Assembly: GCF_009604375.1 (NCBI RefSeq)
Contig: NZ_WEGH01000003.1
Span: forward strand, 1,054,001 to 1,118,000
Source of the DNA: Actinomadura macrotermitis
GTDB taxonomy: Bacteria; Actinomycetota; Actinomycetes; Streptosporangiales; Streptosporangiaceae
DNA: 64,000 bases
Direction: 5' to 3'
Part shown: piece by piece, positions 9,240-17,700 of the stretch
Layout of the letters: each line of letters opens with the position of its first letter
Numbering within the stretch: the first letter of the stretch is position 1
Notes under the pieces: generated by a model
What the model was told of the DNA's origin: nothing
Database searches by the model: none
The model's input: only the letters and a program-made list of their open reading frames with translations
Translations under genes and position numbers: made by a program

Positions 9240-9543
9240 GCCGGTCAGCTGGCCAGCCTGTTAGGCACGGTCCGCAGGCTGGGGTCCTCCGAGCGCAGAG
9301 CCGACGCGGCATACGTCGTACAGCTGTGCCTGACCGGTAAGACGCTGATGTTGCTGGTATCGCCTGCTACAACGACCAGGTCCACCTGCTGAACGAGCTG
9401 ACCCACGTGGGGTCATGGCAGAAGGCGGAACCGGTCCTGAACGAGATCGCCGGGCACGCCGGCGAAGTCGGCTCGGGCAGAAGGACCAACCTGCTCAGCC
9501 GGGCGGCCGAACGGATCGCCCGCGCCGACGCCCGTCCACAGTG
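9240..9543 (+). pseudogene. C-terminal remnant of a TPR-tailed XRE-type regulator
   Basis: Two frames read as one protein end. From 9240 the frame gives QLASLLGTVRRLGSSERRAD and then AAYVVQLCLTGKTLM. From 9344 another frame gives YNDQVHLLNELTHVGSWQKA followed by NLLSRAAERIARADARPQ and a TGA at 9541. This helical pattern resembles, from memory, the tetratricopeptide tails of actinobacterial XRE regulators. A small deletion near 9348 shifts the frame, and the DNA-binding N-terminus is absent. Non-functional remnant. Confidence 0.55.
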
Positions 9544-9564
9544 AACAACGCCGCCCACGGCCTG

Positions 9565-9630
<66 letters not shown>

Positions 9631-10254
9631 CAATGCTGACCTGGCATGGACGTTCGTCTCTGACCATGGCCGAAGTCCGCGCTCAATCCCCTTCGGCGGA
9701 TCGACGCACCACAAACCTGATCAACGATGGCGACCATCGAGGCCAGGCCGCTGGCGGCCCAGATGATGGCGTTGCCAGGCATGTTTTCCATGGACGGTCA
9801 TGCGGCGGCCGGTCACTTGCGCAGCGCCCCGGCGCGATGGGGAAGGTGAGACGGCGAACGGGCCTTCTGCGAAGGCGAACTCCCCGATCGCCTCTGCCAG
9901 GAGCGCCGTTTAAGACAACCCAGCGGGAAGAACGCATATCGCTGGATGCGCACCATGGAGAGGCCGTCGGGTGTACACACAGGACTAGCGCGACTGGGCC
10001 GTCCGGCGCTCAGCCGGGGCCACTTTACCGGCATATCCGACGGGTAGCGGCGCAGCGGCAGCCCCACCTGGCCAGTGGCGGCGACAATGATGGCCTCTTT
10101 CGCGAGGCGTTCTCATTTATTGTCCACGCCTTGACGATCGACCCTGCTTTGAGCAGGCCATCAGGCGCATCTTGCAGATTACGAGAGTGCACCGCCGATG
10201 CCCCGACCATCAATTACGTTACGACTATCGCCCACTGCCCATAGCCGGAAGTTT
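9631..10254. other. Stretch without a supported gene
   Basis: About 620 bp left of the Rhs island. Several frames of 60-200 codons are open on both strands, but none has a ribosome site, a plausible composition or a family match. G+C falls toward the right end. Confidence 0.45.
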
Positions 10255-10437
10255 TCAATCCTTTCTCCTTCCACTTCGATGGATCCACGTATAAGCCGCA
10301 GCACCTCCAAATGCAAGCAATCCCACAGAAACTCCGATCCACGAAGGGATCGAATTTCCGGCTGCTCTGGCAGCAAAAGGAGCTCCTGCTAAAACAAAAA
10401 GGAAGACCACACCTGCGACATAGAAAAATCTGCGCAT
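10255..10437 (-). CDS. Two-helix membrane miniprotein, Rhs-cassette type
   Basis: A 60-aa product beginning MRRFFYVAGVV and ending WIHRSGRRKD, with hydrophobic segments at about 4-26 and 33-52 and a basic C-terminus. ATG 10437 follows GAAAGGCC about 8 bases upstream; earlier in-frame ATGs lack a site. It is the second small gene after the degraded Rhs tail at 10730-11442. The IPSWIGVSVG segment resembles TPGWLYVVGG and PPWVAGLGVV in the miniproteins at 13515 and 11475, suggesting one paralogous family. An immunity function is inferred from position only. Confidence 0.65.
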   Translation of the reverse strand: MRRFFYVAGVVFLFVLAGAPFAARAAGNSIPSWIGVSVGLLAFGGAAAYTWIHRSGRRKD

Positions 10438-10514
10438 CAATCCAGGCCTTTCGGATTCCATGAAGGCGATGGATGCCACTCCGACCTGACCAAACCGGAG
10501 TGGCATCCATCTCC

Positions 10515-10697
10515 CTACCTGGAAGTTCTCCTTTTTTGGGCCATGACTTCTTTGATCATGCCGCCAATGAACCCCACTGCGCCAAGAGCTACTACTGCTT
10601 CAAGGGCGTGGCGCCACAAACCCAGCAGCCCTGCCACGAGGCCGAGTGCCGCCATAACGAGAGCAGTGCATATCCCGGCGAGCGCGATTCTTTTCAT
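10515..10697 (-). CDS. Two-helix membrane miniprotein after a degraded Rhs tail
   Basis: A 60-aa product starting MKRIALAGICTALVMAALGL, with helices at about 3-27 and 32-50 and a basic tail (EVMAQKRRTSR). A clear GAAGGA site sits 7 bases before ATG 10697. The start is 32 bp after the stop of the Rhs tail remnant, close to the 33-bp gap seen at 12980/12946. This is the position of an immunity gene in Rhs systems of other bacteria, hence the candidate role. Function untested. Confidence 0.7.
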   Translation of the reverse strand: MKRIALAGICTALVMAALGLVAGLLGLWRHALEAVVALGAVGFIGGMIKEVMAQKRRTSR

Positions 10698-10729
10698 TGG
10701 CGTTTCCTTCGAGGTAATCAGATAGGAAC

Positions 10730-11442
10730 CTAGATGAAGGTTCCTGCATAGCCGAGCCCCGCCGAGAGCATTCCTTCGTAGGTGTCGTCAGCAACCGCGC
10801 TTCCAGAGTTGCCCTTCATGACCGACCCGAGTCCCCCAGCGACAGCGCCTCCAGTAAGGGCGACTGCGGCGCCAGCCGCGATGCATCCCACGCCGAGAGC
10901 GCCCGCGCACAGGACGGGGGTCATCAGGCCGGCGCCGATGCCGACGCCGGCGTTAAGGCCCACATTCGCGAGGTTTCCGAAACCGAACTGCCCGGTGGGG
11001 TCGGTGTAGTTGATGGGATCGCCGCCGACGTAGGCGTAGAGGTTGCCGTTCTTGGGGTCGACGGGCTGGTTGATGGTGTCCTGCTGGGTGAAGCTGCCCT
11101 ACTTGGGGGCGTAGTAGCGGTGGGACAGGTACAGGTTGCCGGTGGCCGGGTCGGTGAGGGCGCCGGTGTAGCCGACCAGGTTGGTGTCACCTGCAGCCTT
11201 GCCGGACTGCTCGCCTGAGGGGGTGTAGGTGTAGCCGGTGGCTTTGGCGCCGGCCTGGTCGACGGTGGCGACGGCCGATCCCAGGCCGTCAGTGGCGTAG
11301 GCGGTAGTGATGCCATTGACGAGCCCAACGGAGTCCCCGAGTCGCCAAGCAGGATGTGCACAGTGATAGTGCCGGCTTTACCGGCCTTCATCTTCTGGGC
11401 GGCGTTGCAGGTCATCTGACTCACGCCGGGAAGGCCGGCCAC
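10730..11442 (-). pseudogene. Orphan Rhs C-terminal core and tip, degraded
   Basis: Reads as the end of a Rhs/YD protein. TDGLGSAVATVDQAG, YTGALTDPATGNLYLSHRYY, FTQQDTINQPVDPKNG and YVGGDPINYTDPTGQ match the core end of the intact gene at 14731-18189. The tip after the core is Gly/Ala-rich and hydrophobic (LMTPVLCAGALGVGCIAAGA), ending in a stop at 10730. A TAG at 11099-11101 interrupts the core, and a frameshift lies near 11330 just after GDSGTPLG. No N-terminal secretion or YD-repeat part is present, so this is an orphan tail rather than a working gene. Confidence 0.8.
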
Positions 11443-11474
11443 CTTCTATTGCCGCACTGAAATCCGCCGTATTC

Positions 11475-11681
11475 TCACCTGGGCGAGTCGCCGCTCTTAC
11501 CTTTCGAGTTTCTCTTAGAGTAGATGACCATGCCCACGAAAATGATGATCAGGGTTACTACTCCCAGTCCAGCGACCCATGGTGGTGCGTCATAACTGGC
11601 CCTTCTGCTATAGGCCATATAGAGTCCGAACGACAGACCGATGGTGACGATGATCGCGACTACCGATTTAGGCATCTGCAC
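11475..11681 (-). CDS. Two-helix membrane miniprotein, Rhs-cassette type
   Basis: A 68-aa product (GTG CAG ATG start) with helices at about 6-23 and 33-55 and a charged tail (VIYSKRNSKGK). GTG 11681 sits 6 bases after AAAGGA; the ATG two codons on is an alternative. It aligns with the miniprotein at 13515: SVVA near the start, P-x-W before helix two, and IYSKRNSK against IYSNRKSR. It lies between two decayed Rhs segments, so it is a retained small gene inside a broken array. Confidence 0.7.
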   Translation of the reverse strand: MQMPKSVVAIIVTIGLSFGLYMAYSRRASYDAPPWVAGLGVVTLIIIFVGMVIYSKRNSKGKSGDSPR

Positions 11682-11687
11682 TTGCAA

Positions 11688-12166
11688 TCCTTTCCGCCCG
11701 TCATGGACTTACCATCGGGACGGCCGCACATAGTCCCCGGACCCTTGTTCCGCCTACCCAGTGATGGCTCCAGCAATCTGATTCCCCAGGAACGCCCCTC
11801 TGACCTGGAGTACGGCCGGAACGCGGTGGAAAGGAATCACCCAGGCCCGCCAGAGAGACCGACGGGAGCGCCAAGGCTGAACGGCCGCCCAGCAGGGCGG
11901 CGGACGGGAGCTGGGCGCCCACTTCCTGCCCGTCTGCGGTCGCCGTTGCGACGGTAGGGCTGCGGCGACGGCCGGGCAGGATTGCCGGGTACGCCGCCGC
12001 ATGGTCCAGGGCAGGGGCTGATGAGGGCCGTCGCCTGGGTATCAGCACTTGATGGCCCGGCCGCGTCCCAGTAGCCGCCTCGGCACAGGCGCACACGACA
12101 ACTATGCGCCGCCAGAGCGGCGTGGACGTCCAATCAACGTCCGACTTGCACTGTTCTATGCTGAGG
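11688..12166. other. Decayed stretch inside the Rhs array
   Basis: About 480 bp. A minus-strand frame ending at 11701 (tail AAVPMVSP) and another ending GNQIAGAITG could be pieces of a further Rhs tip before the 11475 miniprotein, but the match is too weak to call. No promoter or other gene seen. Confidence 0.35.
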
Positions 12167-12280
12167 CTATCTCCTTTTGCGACGCTTCTTGCACCAGTCA
12201 TTGAAGGTAGAAGTGTAGAAAATATGCTTTAAGATCGCCGAAACAAGCAGCAGGGCAGCGACAATGGCGACCTCTTTCAC
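12167..12280 (-). CDS. 37-aa membrane microprotein
   Basis: Product MKEVAIVAALLLVSAILKHI continues to a strongly basic end (CKKRRKRR). One hydrophobic helix spans about residues 4-21. GTG 12280 follows AGAGGAG by about 8 bases, and the GTGA at the start overlaps the stop of an upstream frame (KDAEEIAP), as in coupled genes. It occupies the same place as other miniproteins, just after a decayed Rhs-like tail. The same frame is open upstream to 12373 or so, so a longer N-terminus is possible. Confidence 0.5.
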   Translation of the reverse strand: MKEVAIVAALLLVSAILKHIFYTSTFNDWCKKRRKRR

Positions 12281-12284
12281 GGAG

Positions 12285-12640
12285 CGATCTCCTCTGCATC
12301 CTTTGGTATCTTGTCCTGCCATTCCCATGACACAGCCGGCAGCAAAAGCACCGATTGCACCTACTCTGCTTCCGCGACTCTGACTGCCGGCCTAATCAGC
12401 AATCCCTTTGGACCTCTCGCCGGGCACCAGGTGACGCCTTCGATCACACTGGGACCGCAGGGCCTGCATAGGCACAGAGATCGCCGCTTTTGAGTTCGGC
12501 GGGCCCGTCGCTTACAGGTTACTGCACGCTGATCACGCTTGGCGAACTTATCCTCACGACCACATCCACTCTCGTAAACGACATCGTGGCCGCCACCACC
12601 ATTTACCTGGAGGCGACAGCCACGGCTCATGCACCCCTGC
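12285..12640 (-). pseudogene. Possible decayed Rhs tip
   Basis: Fragments in different frames (SVIEGVTWCPARGPKG; GAIGAFAAGCVMGMAGQD) resemble the Cys-Ile-Glu-Gly and Gly/Ala-rich tip sequences of the Rhs tail at 12980-13400. No continuous frame. Called mainly because a miniprotein follows it exactly as elsewhere in the array. Confidence 0.3.
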
Positions 12641-12688
12641 GGAGACGAATTCGTCGATGATGTGCCGACGCCGGCAGCGACCGTTAGA

Positions 12689-12946
12689 TCATCGCTTTCC
12701 TTTGTGACCTCTACTTCCGATCACCATGGTTCGGATGAACATAACGGAGAGAGCGCCTCCGAGGAGGACACCTACAACACAGATCGCGTCGATCACGACG
12801 TTTCCGCCCTTGAGCCAGCCAAGGCGAGGAGCGATAAGGAACTAGATACCCAGGAGCGTCAGCGCCATGAAGAAGACAGCAAGGCCGGCCAAGCCTCGCA
12901 TGGTCCGACCGTCCATCGCCGAGAAGTCCCCTTCATCCTTCTGCAT
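12689..12946 (-). pseudogene. Two-helix membrane miniprotein split by an in-frame TAG
   Basis: Starts at ATG 12946 with a near-ideal GGAAAGGGAGGACG ribosome site, 33 bp after the Rhs tail stop at 12980. It would encode 85 residues (MQKDEGDFSAMDGRTMRG, then two hydrophobic segments, then SRGHKGKR), but codon 35 is TAG (12842-12844), in the middle of helix one. The frame after the TAG remains clean and coding-like to a TGA at 12689. Either a recent nonsense mutation or a sequencing error. It is otherwise a member of the Rhs-linked miniprotein set. Confidence 0.6.
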
Positions 12947-12979
12947 CGTCCTCCCTTTCCTTTCTGCCGGTTACCTCCG

Positions 12980-13400
12980 CTAGGGAGTACCGGTCATGGC
13001 GTTCATGTCCAGGTACCACGGGCTCGCTGCGGCGATAGCGCATCCGCCTCCTGCGGCGATTCCCTCCATAGCGACTCCCGGAAGACCACCGGTCGCAGCT
13101 CCGGACATCGCGGCGCAGGGAGATGTCACCCTAGGGGGCGACCAAGCCGCCTTCGATGCATGTGGCGCCTGCCTGGACGGCATTGCCGAAGGGGAGCCGG
13201 CCGGTGAGATCGGTGTAGTCGATGGGGCTGTCGCCGGCGCAGGCATAGAGGTGCCGTTTTTGGGGTCGGCGAGTTTGGTGATGGTGTCTTGCTGGGGGAA
13301 GCCACCTTGCTGGGGGCGTAGTAGCGGTGGGACATATACAGGTTGCCGATGCCCGGGCCAGTGAGGGTGCCTATGAGGACAGTGGGCAGCAACTCCCTGC
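12980..13400 (-). pseudogene. Orphan Rhs C-terminal tail, multiple frameshifts
   Basis: Pieces in three frames reconstruct a Rhs end: LTGPGIGNLYMSHRYYAP, QQGGFPQQDTITKLADPKNG, YACAGDSPIDYTDLTGRLPF and a tip with GNAVQAGATCIEGGLVAP. A TAG at 13131-13133 ends one frame; another frame continues to a stop at 12980. It is clearly related to the remnant at 10730 and the intact gene at 14731. No N-terminal region. Followed at once by a miniprotein gene with a strong ribosome site. Confidence 0.7.
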
Positions 13401-13514
13401 AATGCGTTGAGCGTGGCGAAACGCCTTCGGGAGGCGCCGACTCCGGGCAGGCCGCGCCACCTTCCGGCGTTAGCTAGCATTCGCCCCTTCTAGCAGGATC
13501 AAAGCCTCTCAATA

Positions 13515-13697
13515 TTACTTTTCCCTAGATTTCCTATTCGAGTAAATTATTGCCGACACAAGAAGGGTGATTGCATAAATGCCTCCAACAACGTAAAGCC
13601 ATCCAGGAGTTGAGACCTTTCCGCTAATGCCTTGTCGAAGGTAGACCATGAGAGCTACTCCAATGACACAGGCAACGACCGACATCACTTTTAGCAT
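13515..13697 (-). CDS. Two-helix membrane miniprotein, AT-rich
   Basis: A 60-aa product (MLKVMSVVACVIGVALMVYL at the start, IYSNRKSREK at the end) with two helices and a basic tail. ATG 13697 is preceded by AAGGTGG about 9 bases away. Base composition is clearly lower in G+C than the surrounding genome. It is homologous by eye to the 11475 miniprotein. No Rhs tail lies immediately upstream; instead a broken phosphotransferase gene on the other strand adjoins it, so this looks like an orphan cassette partner. Confidence 0.7.
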   Translation of the reverse strand: MLKVMSVVACVIGVALMVYLRQGISGKVSTPGWLYVVGGIYAITLLVSAIIYSNRKSREK

Positions 13698-13798
13698 ATT
13701 TAATTCCACCTTAGGAAGTCTAAATATTGCACCGACCCGGAGAGGGGATTTCCCCCTTCTCTGCACTATCGCCAGTTATGCTATGGAGACCCACCCCG

Positions 13799-14105
13799 AT
13801 GAGGCGCGACACCGCCGCTCTGCCCACCGACCTTCGCCACTGGGTCGCCCGCCACCTGCCGGACGTCACCACCGCAGTCGATGTGTCCTGGGGCCGTGAG
13901 GACTCCCAGGTCTGGCGCCTGGACGGCGACACCACCGCCTACGTCAAGCTCAGCCCCTCGCCGCAAAACTACGGCCGCGAAACCTACGCCTACCGGCATG
14001 CCGCCCGGCTGGCCCCGAGCAGGCACCGCGACTGCTGGCCGCCGACCCCGACCTGCAGGCCGCTCTGACCACCGCGCTACCCGGCAGCGTCGTCCGCGAC
14101 CTGCC
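13799..14105 (+). pseudogene. Truncated aminoglycoside-phosphotransferase-like gene
   Basis: ATG 13799 opens a frame reading LPTDLRHWVARHLPDVTTAV and GDTTAYVKLSPSPQNYGRET, an APH/kinase-like N-lobe with the ATP-site lysine (YVKL) and a following Glu. Near 14012 the frame shifts: HAARL continues as PEQAPRLLAADPDLQAALTT and then GSVVRDLP in another frame. Homology stops near 14105, so the catalytic C-lobe is missing. A dead fragment inside the Rhs array, transcribed opposite to it. Confidence 0.65.
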
Positions 14106-14325
14106 CCGAAAGCCGGGGAGGACGAGCAGGACGCCGGTGAGGTGCGGCGGCGGATCGCGAACTTGACCGTCCCCGGCCGCTGGCGCTATTGGCATCCGTA
14201 CTGATGCGGCATTCCTGCGGGTGGCATCCGCACGAAGCCTGCCGCGCAGAGCCGGCCGCGCAGGGGGCCGGTACGGTCGAGCGCGATATAGGGGGACTGA
14301 GGTCGGGTGAGTGCAGAACTGAGAT

Positions 14326-14378
14326 CGTATGGCGTTGCCTGCGCCCGGCTGGATGCCGGGCGCAGGCAACGCCATACG
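14326..14378 (-). terminator. 24-bp perfect-stem hairpin after the Rhs miniprotein operon
   Basis: Arms 14326-14349 and 14355-14378 are perfect inverted complements (cgtatggcgttgcctgcg...) around a 5-base loop. It begins 16 bases after the stop at 14394, so it would end the rhs-miniprotein transcript. There is no U-run, as is usual in actinobacteria. It can act on both strands. Confidence 0.8.
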
Positions 14379-14393
14379 GGTGGGTGAGGGTGC

Positions 14394-14591
14394 TCAGCCG
14401 ATCAGGTTGGTGGTCCCGATGCCCGCGAGCAGCAGCCCCCAGAAGATGACGACGAGGCGGTACAGGCCGACCCGGTGCGCCGTCGGGTCCTTGAAGGTCT
14501 TCTGCTTGCGCTCAAGGAGGCGGGCGACCGGTCCGTTGAGCAGCACGACCGCAGCGCCGACCGCGATCGCAATGATCCACAGGAGTGCCAC
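14394..14591 (-). CDS. Small membrane protein, second gene after the intact rhs
   Basis: A 65-aa protein with helices at about 2-19 and 44-62, separated by a basic loop (LLERKQKTFKDPTAHR). GTG 14591 follows AGAAGG by about 7 bases and lies 3 bases after the stop of the 28-aa gene, so the two are coupled. Unlike the other miniproteins it has the basic part between the helices. Together with the 28-aa gene it is the natural immunity candidate for the intact Rhs protein; this is positional inference. Confidence 0.75.
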   Translation of the reverse strand: MALLWIIAIAVGAAVVLLNGPVARLLERKQKTFKDPTAHRVGLYRLVVIFWGLLLAGIGTTNLIG

Positions 14592-14594
14592 GTT

Positions 14595-14681
14595 CTACCT
14601 TCTCGTCCTCTTGACGAAGTAGCTCAGTGTTATCGCGATGAGCACACCTACGATCATGATGACGATCTGAAGGGGATGCAT
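14595..14681 (-). CDS. 28-aa single-helix membrane peptide between rhs and the 65-aa gene
   Basis: MHPLQIVIMIVGVLIAITLS followed by a basic end (FVKRTRR). ATG 14681 has a strong GAGAGGAGAG ribosome site. It starts 49 bp after the rhs stop. A hydrophobic helix with a cationic tail is the shape of small toxin-like or regulatory membrane peptides, but no family is recognised. Too short for standard gene callers. Confidence 0.65.
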   Translation of the reverse strand: MHPLQIVIMIVGVLIAITLSYFVKRTRR

Positions 14682-14730
14682 GACTCTCCTCTCGTTCTTG
14701 CGCTGTGCCTGTTGGCACCCTCTCTATGTC

Positions 14731-17700
14731 CTAATAGACGGTCTTGATGCCACCGCTGAGCATGGGGTCGGTGCTGTACTCGGTGCCGACGCCACCTCCG
14801 ACCTCTCCCTGGTTGTTGATCGTGGCGGCTCCGTAGCCGTAAGCGCCTTCGACTTCCAGGGTGTTGCCGGATTCGACGTTGCCGGTGCTGGTCTGGGCAC
14901 CGCCGCTGAGGCCCGGGCTTCCCACACCGAAGAAGCTGGTGGGCGCCCAGTTCCCTTGGTCGTCGGCGGCGAGGCCCACGCCCACGCAGACGTAATAGCA
15001 GGCTTTACCGCTGACTTCGCTGGTCAGCATGCCGGTGGTGTCGACGTTGTTGATCGGGTCGTCTCCGGCGTAGCCGTAACGGTTGCCGTTCTTGAGATTG
15101 CCGACGGAGTTGACAGCGTCTTGCTGGGTGAAGCGTCCGCGGCCGGTGTCGTAGTAGCGCTGGCCGAGTTTGAGCAGACCGGTGCCGGGCTCGTGGAAAC
15201 CGCCGGTGTAGCGGATGAGGTTAACGCCGGCTTGCGCTCCGGAGTTGGGAGTGGTCTCCCCGTAGGGGCCGTAGGTGTAGGCGGCGTCCTGAGTTCCGGC
15301 CAGGGAGATGATCGAGGTGGTGGAGCCGAGACCATCTACGCCGAAGGCGTAGGGATTCTGGCCGTCGGAGTAACCGATCGGGGTACCGGAGCTGTCGTGG
15401 ATCATCCAGACCGAGATCGTGCCCTGGGTGTAGGAGATGATTCCGGCGCTGGTGGCCCCGGACCTGCCGTAGACGATCGAGGCGCCCTTGGTGGTGACCA
15501 TCTCGGCCTGATCGGTTCCCGCGTAGGTGAGACCGATCGTCGTTGACCCCTTGGTGAACTGCGAGGTCTGTCCGGCACCGTTGTAGGTGCCCTTCAATCC
15601 CCCGCTCCCGGTGGTGGCGGTCAGGTTGCCGGCGGCATCGTAGGTCTCACCCGAGGTGGTGGCCTGGTTGCCGGAGTTGTAGGTCAGCGACTGGGTCTGA
15701 GTGCCGTCGGTCTTGACCGTCAGGCGGTTGCCGCGGGCGTCGTAATCGTAGGTGTAGTCATGGCCTGCGACGTTGGTGGCCTTGGTGAGCCGGTTGCTCT
15801 TGTCGTATGTGTAGTCGCTGATGGTGTCTGAGAGGTTGTTCTTGCTCCACTGCCGCAGACCGGTGTCGTTGGCATTCGTTGTGTCGCAACTGGTGGCCGA
15901 GCCGCGTTTGGAGTAGCAGTACATCGTGTCGGAGACCACGGTGGAGTCGTTGCCGGCACGCGAAGTCACAATGCGGGTGATGCGGCCTGAGTCGTCGTAA
16001 GTGTTCTTGGTGTGCATCGACCAGGCGGTGTCGGAGGTCTTGTTGAACCAGGTGTCGGTGCGGTTGCCGTCGTCGTCGTACTTGAACTCCCACTTCTTGC
16101 CGAAGTAGTCGGTCATGTTGGCCAGCAGGTTGCGGGAGCTGTGCACGTAGTGCAGCGTCCCGGCGGTGGTGAGCTGGTTGACCAGGTTCCCGGCCGCGTC
16201 GTACTGCCAGTCGATCTCCCCGCCACCGGAGGTGGACTGGCGCCCGGCCATCAGGTTGCGGGCGGTGTAGGACCAGGTCGTCATGCCCGTCGCCCCGGTT
16301 CGGGTGAGGACATTGCCGGCCTTGTCGTAGGTGAACGTCACGGTCGGGGTGCCGTCGGAGTAGGCCACGGTCAGTACCCGGTCGTTGTCGTCGTAGGTGT
16401 AGGTCGTCTTCTTGGTATTGCCGTCGGTGACGGTCGCCAGCCGCCCATACCCGTCGTAGGTGAAAGTCTTCTTCTTCAAGGTGTTGCCGGTCGGCGGCGT
16501 CACCGAGGTCAGCTGGCGGTTGCTGTCGTAGCCGTAGGTGGTGGAGTTGGAGCCGTTGTCCGGGTCGGTGGAGTCTTTGACCGTGCCGTCGCTGTTGTAG
16601 GACAGCTTGGCCTCGGCGGCCAGCGCGTTTTTGGATGATGACAGGTTGCCCGGGCCGTCGTAGGTGAACGCGGTCGAGTTGCCCTGGGTGTCGGACCCGG
16701 CTGACGCTTGGTAGGCGGCCGTCGGATTCTGGCTGGTGGCCGAGTTCCCGTAGGTCATCGAAGCCGAGGAACCTGACGGTGAGGCTGATTTGGTCTGAGA
16801 TTCACCGCCGTTGGCGCCGAAGGTGTTGGTTGTCACCCCCTGGTTGCCGTTCTCATACGACTGGACGTCACTGAAGGGGGTGTAAGACTTGGAACGGGTC
16901 TTGCCGGCCGGGTCGACGGTCTTGGTGACCCGGTCGTTGGAGTTGAGGGTGTAGGTGGTGTGCGGAACGTCCGCGACCGCCTTGGCCTGGTCGGTGTTGG
17001 CGTCGGCGACCTGGGACTCGGTCTCGGAGGTGTAGGCCAGCCGCGTCACCTGGTTGCTGCTGGCCCCGACCCGGGTCACCGACAGCACCCGGTGGTTGCC
17101 GTCATAGGCCAGCTGGGTGACGGCACCCTTGCCGTTCTTGATCCAGTTGAGGTTGCCGGCGGCGTCGTAGTTGAACTGGGCGACTTCGCCGGAGGCTTCC
17201 TGGATCTGCGCCAGCCGGTTGGAAGCGTCGTAGGTGTAGACCACGGCGCGGCCCGCGCCGCCCGAGACGCTCTGGCTGTACTTGGTGATCTGGTTGCCGT
17301 TGTACATCTCCACCTTGATGGAGCGGCCGGTCGTGGTGCCCTTGGGCTTGTAGGTGATGCTGGAGACGTTGCCCGAGGTGTAGCCGTAGTCGGTGGTGTT
17401 GCCGTTGCGGTCTTCGATCTTGGTCGGCAGCCCGGCGGAGTCGAAGTACAGCTTGCGGCCCGAACCGTGGTCGGTGTACTTCCAGCCGCCGCCGGTCTGG
17501 GTGACCAGGTCGCCCTTGAACTCCTTGGGCGTGGTGTAGCCCGACCCCGAGGTGGTGAACACCCCGGAGGTGCCGTCGGGGCCGGTGAAGGTGACCGAGG
17601 AGTCGCTGTTCTTGCGCAGCCGCACGTCCTGGCCGACCCGCGTCGTCCACCCCGGCGAGATGACACCGGTGGGGACATCGGCGGCGTGCAGCAGGCTGTT

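Noticed and set aside
9633..10244. 203-codon plus-strand frame left of the Rhs island
   Set aside because: No start signal, mixed composition, no family features, and overlaps equally open frames on the other strand.
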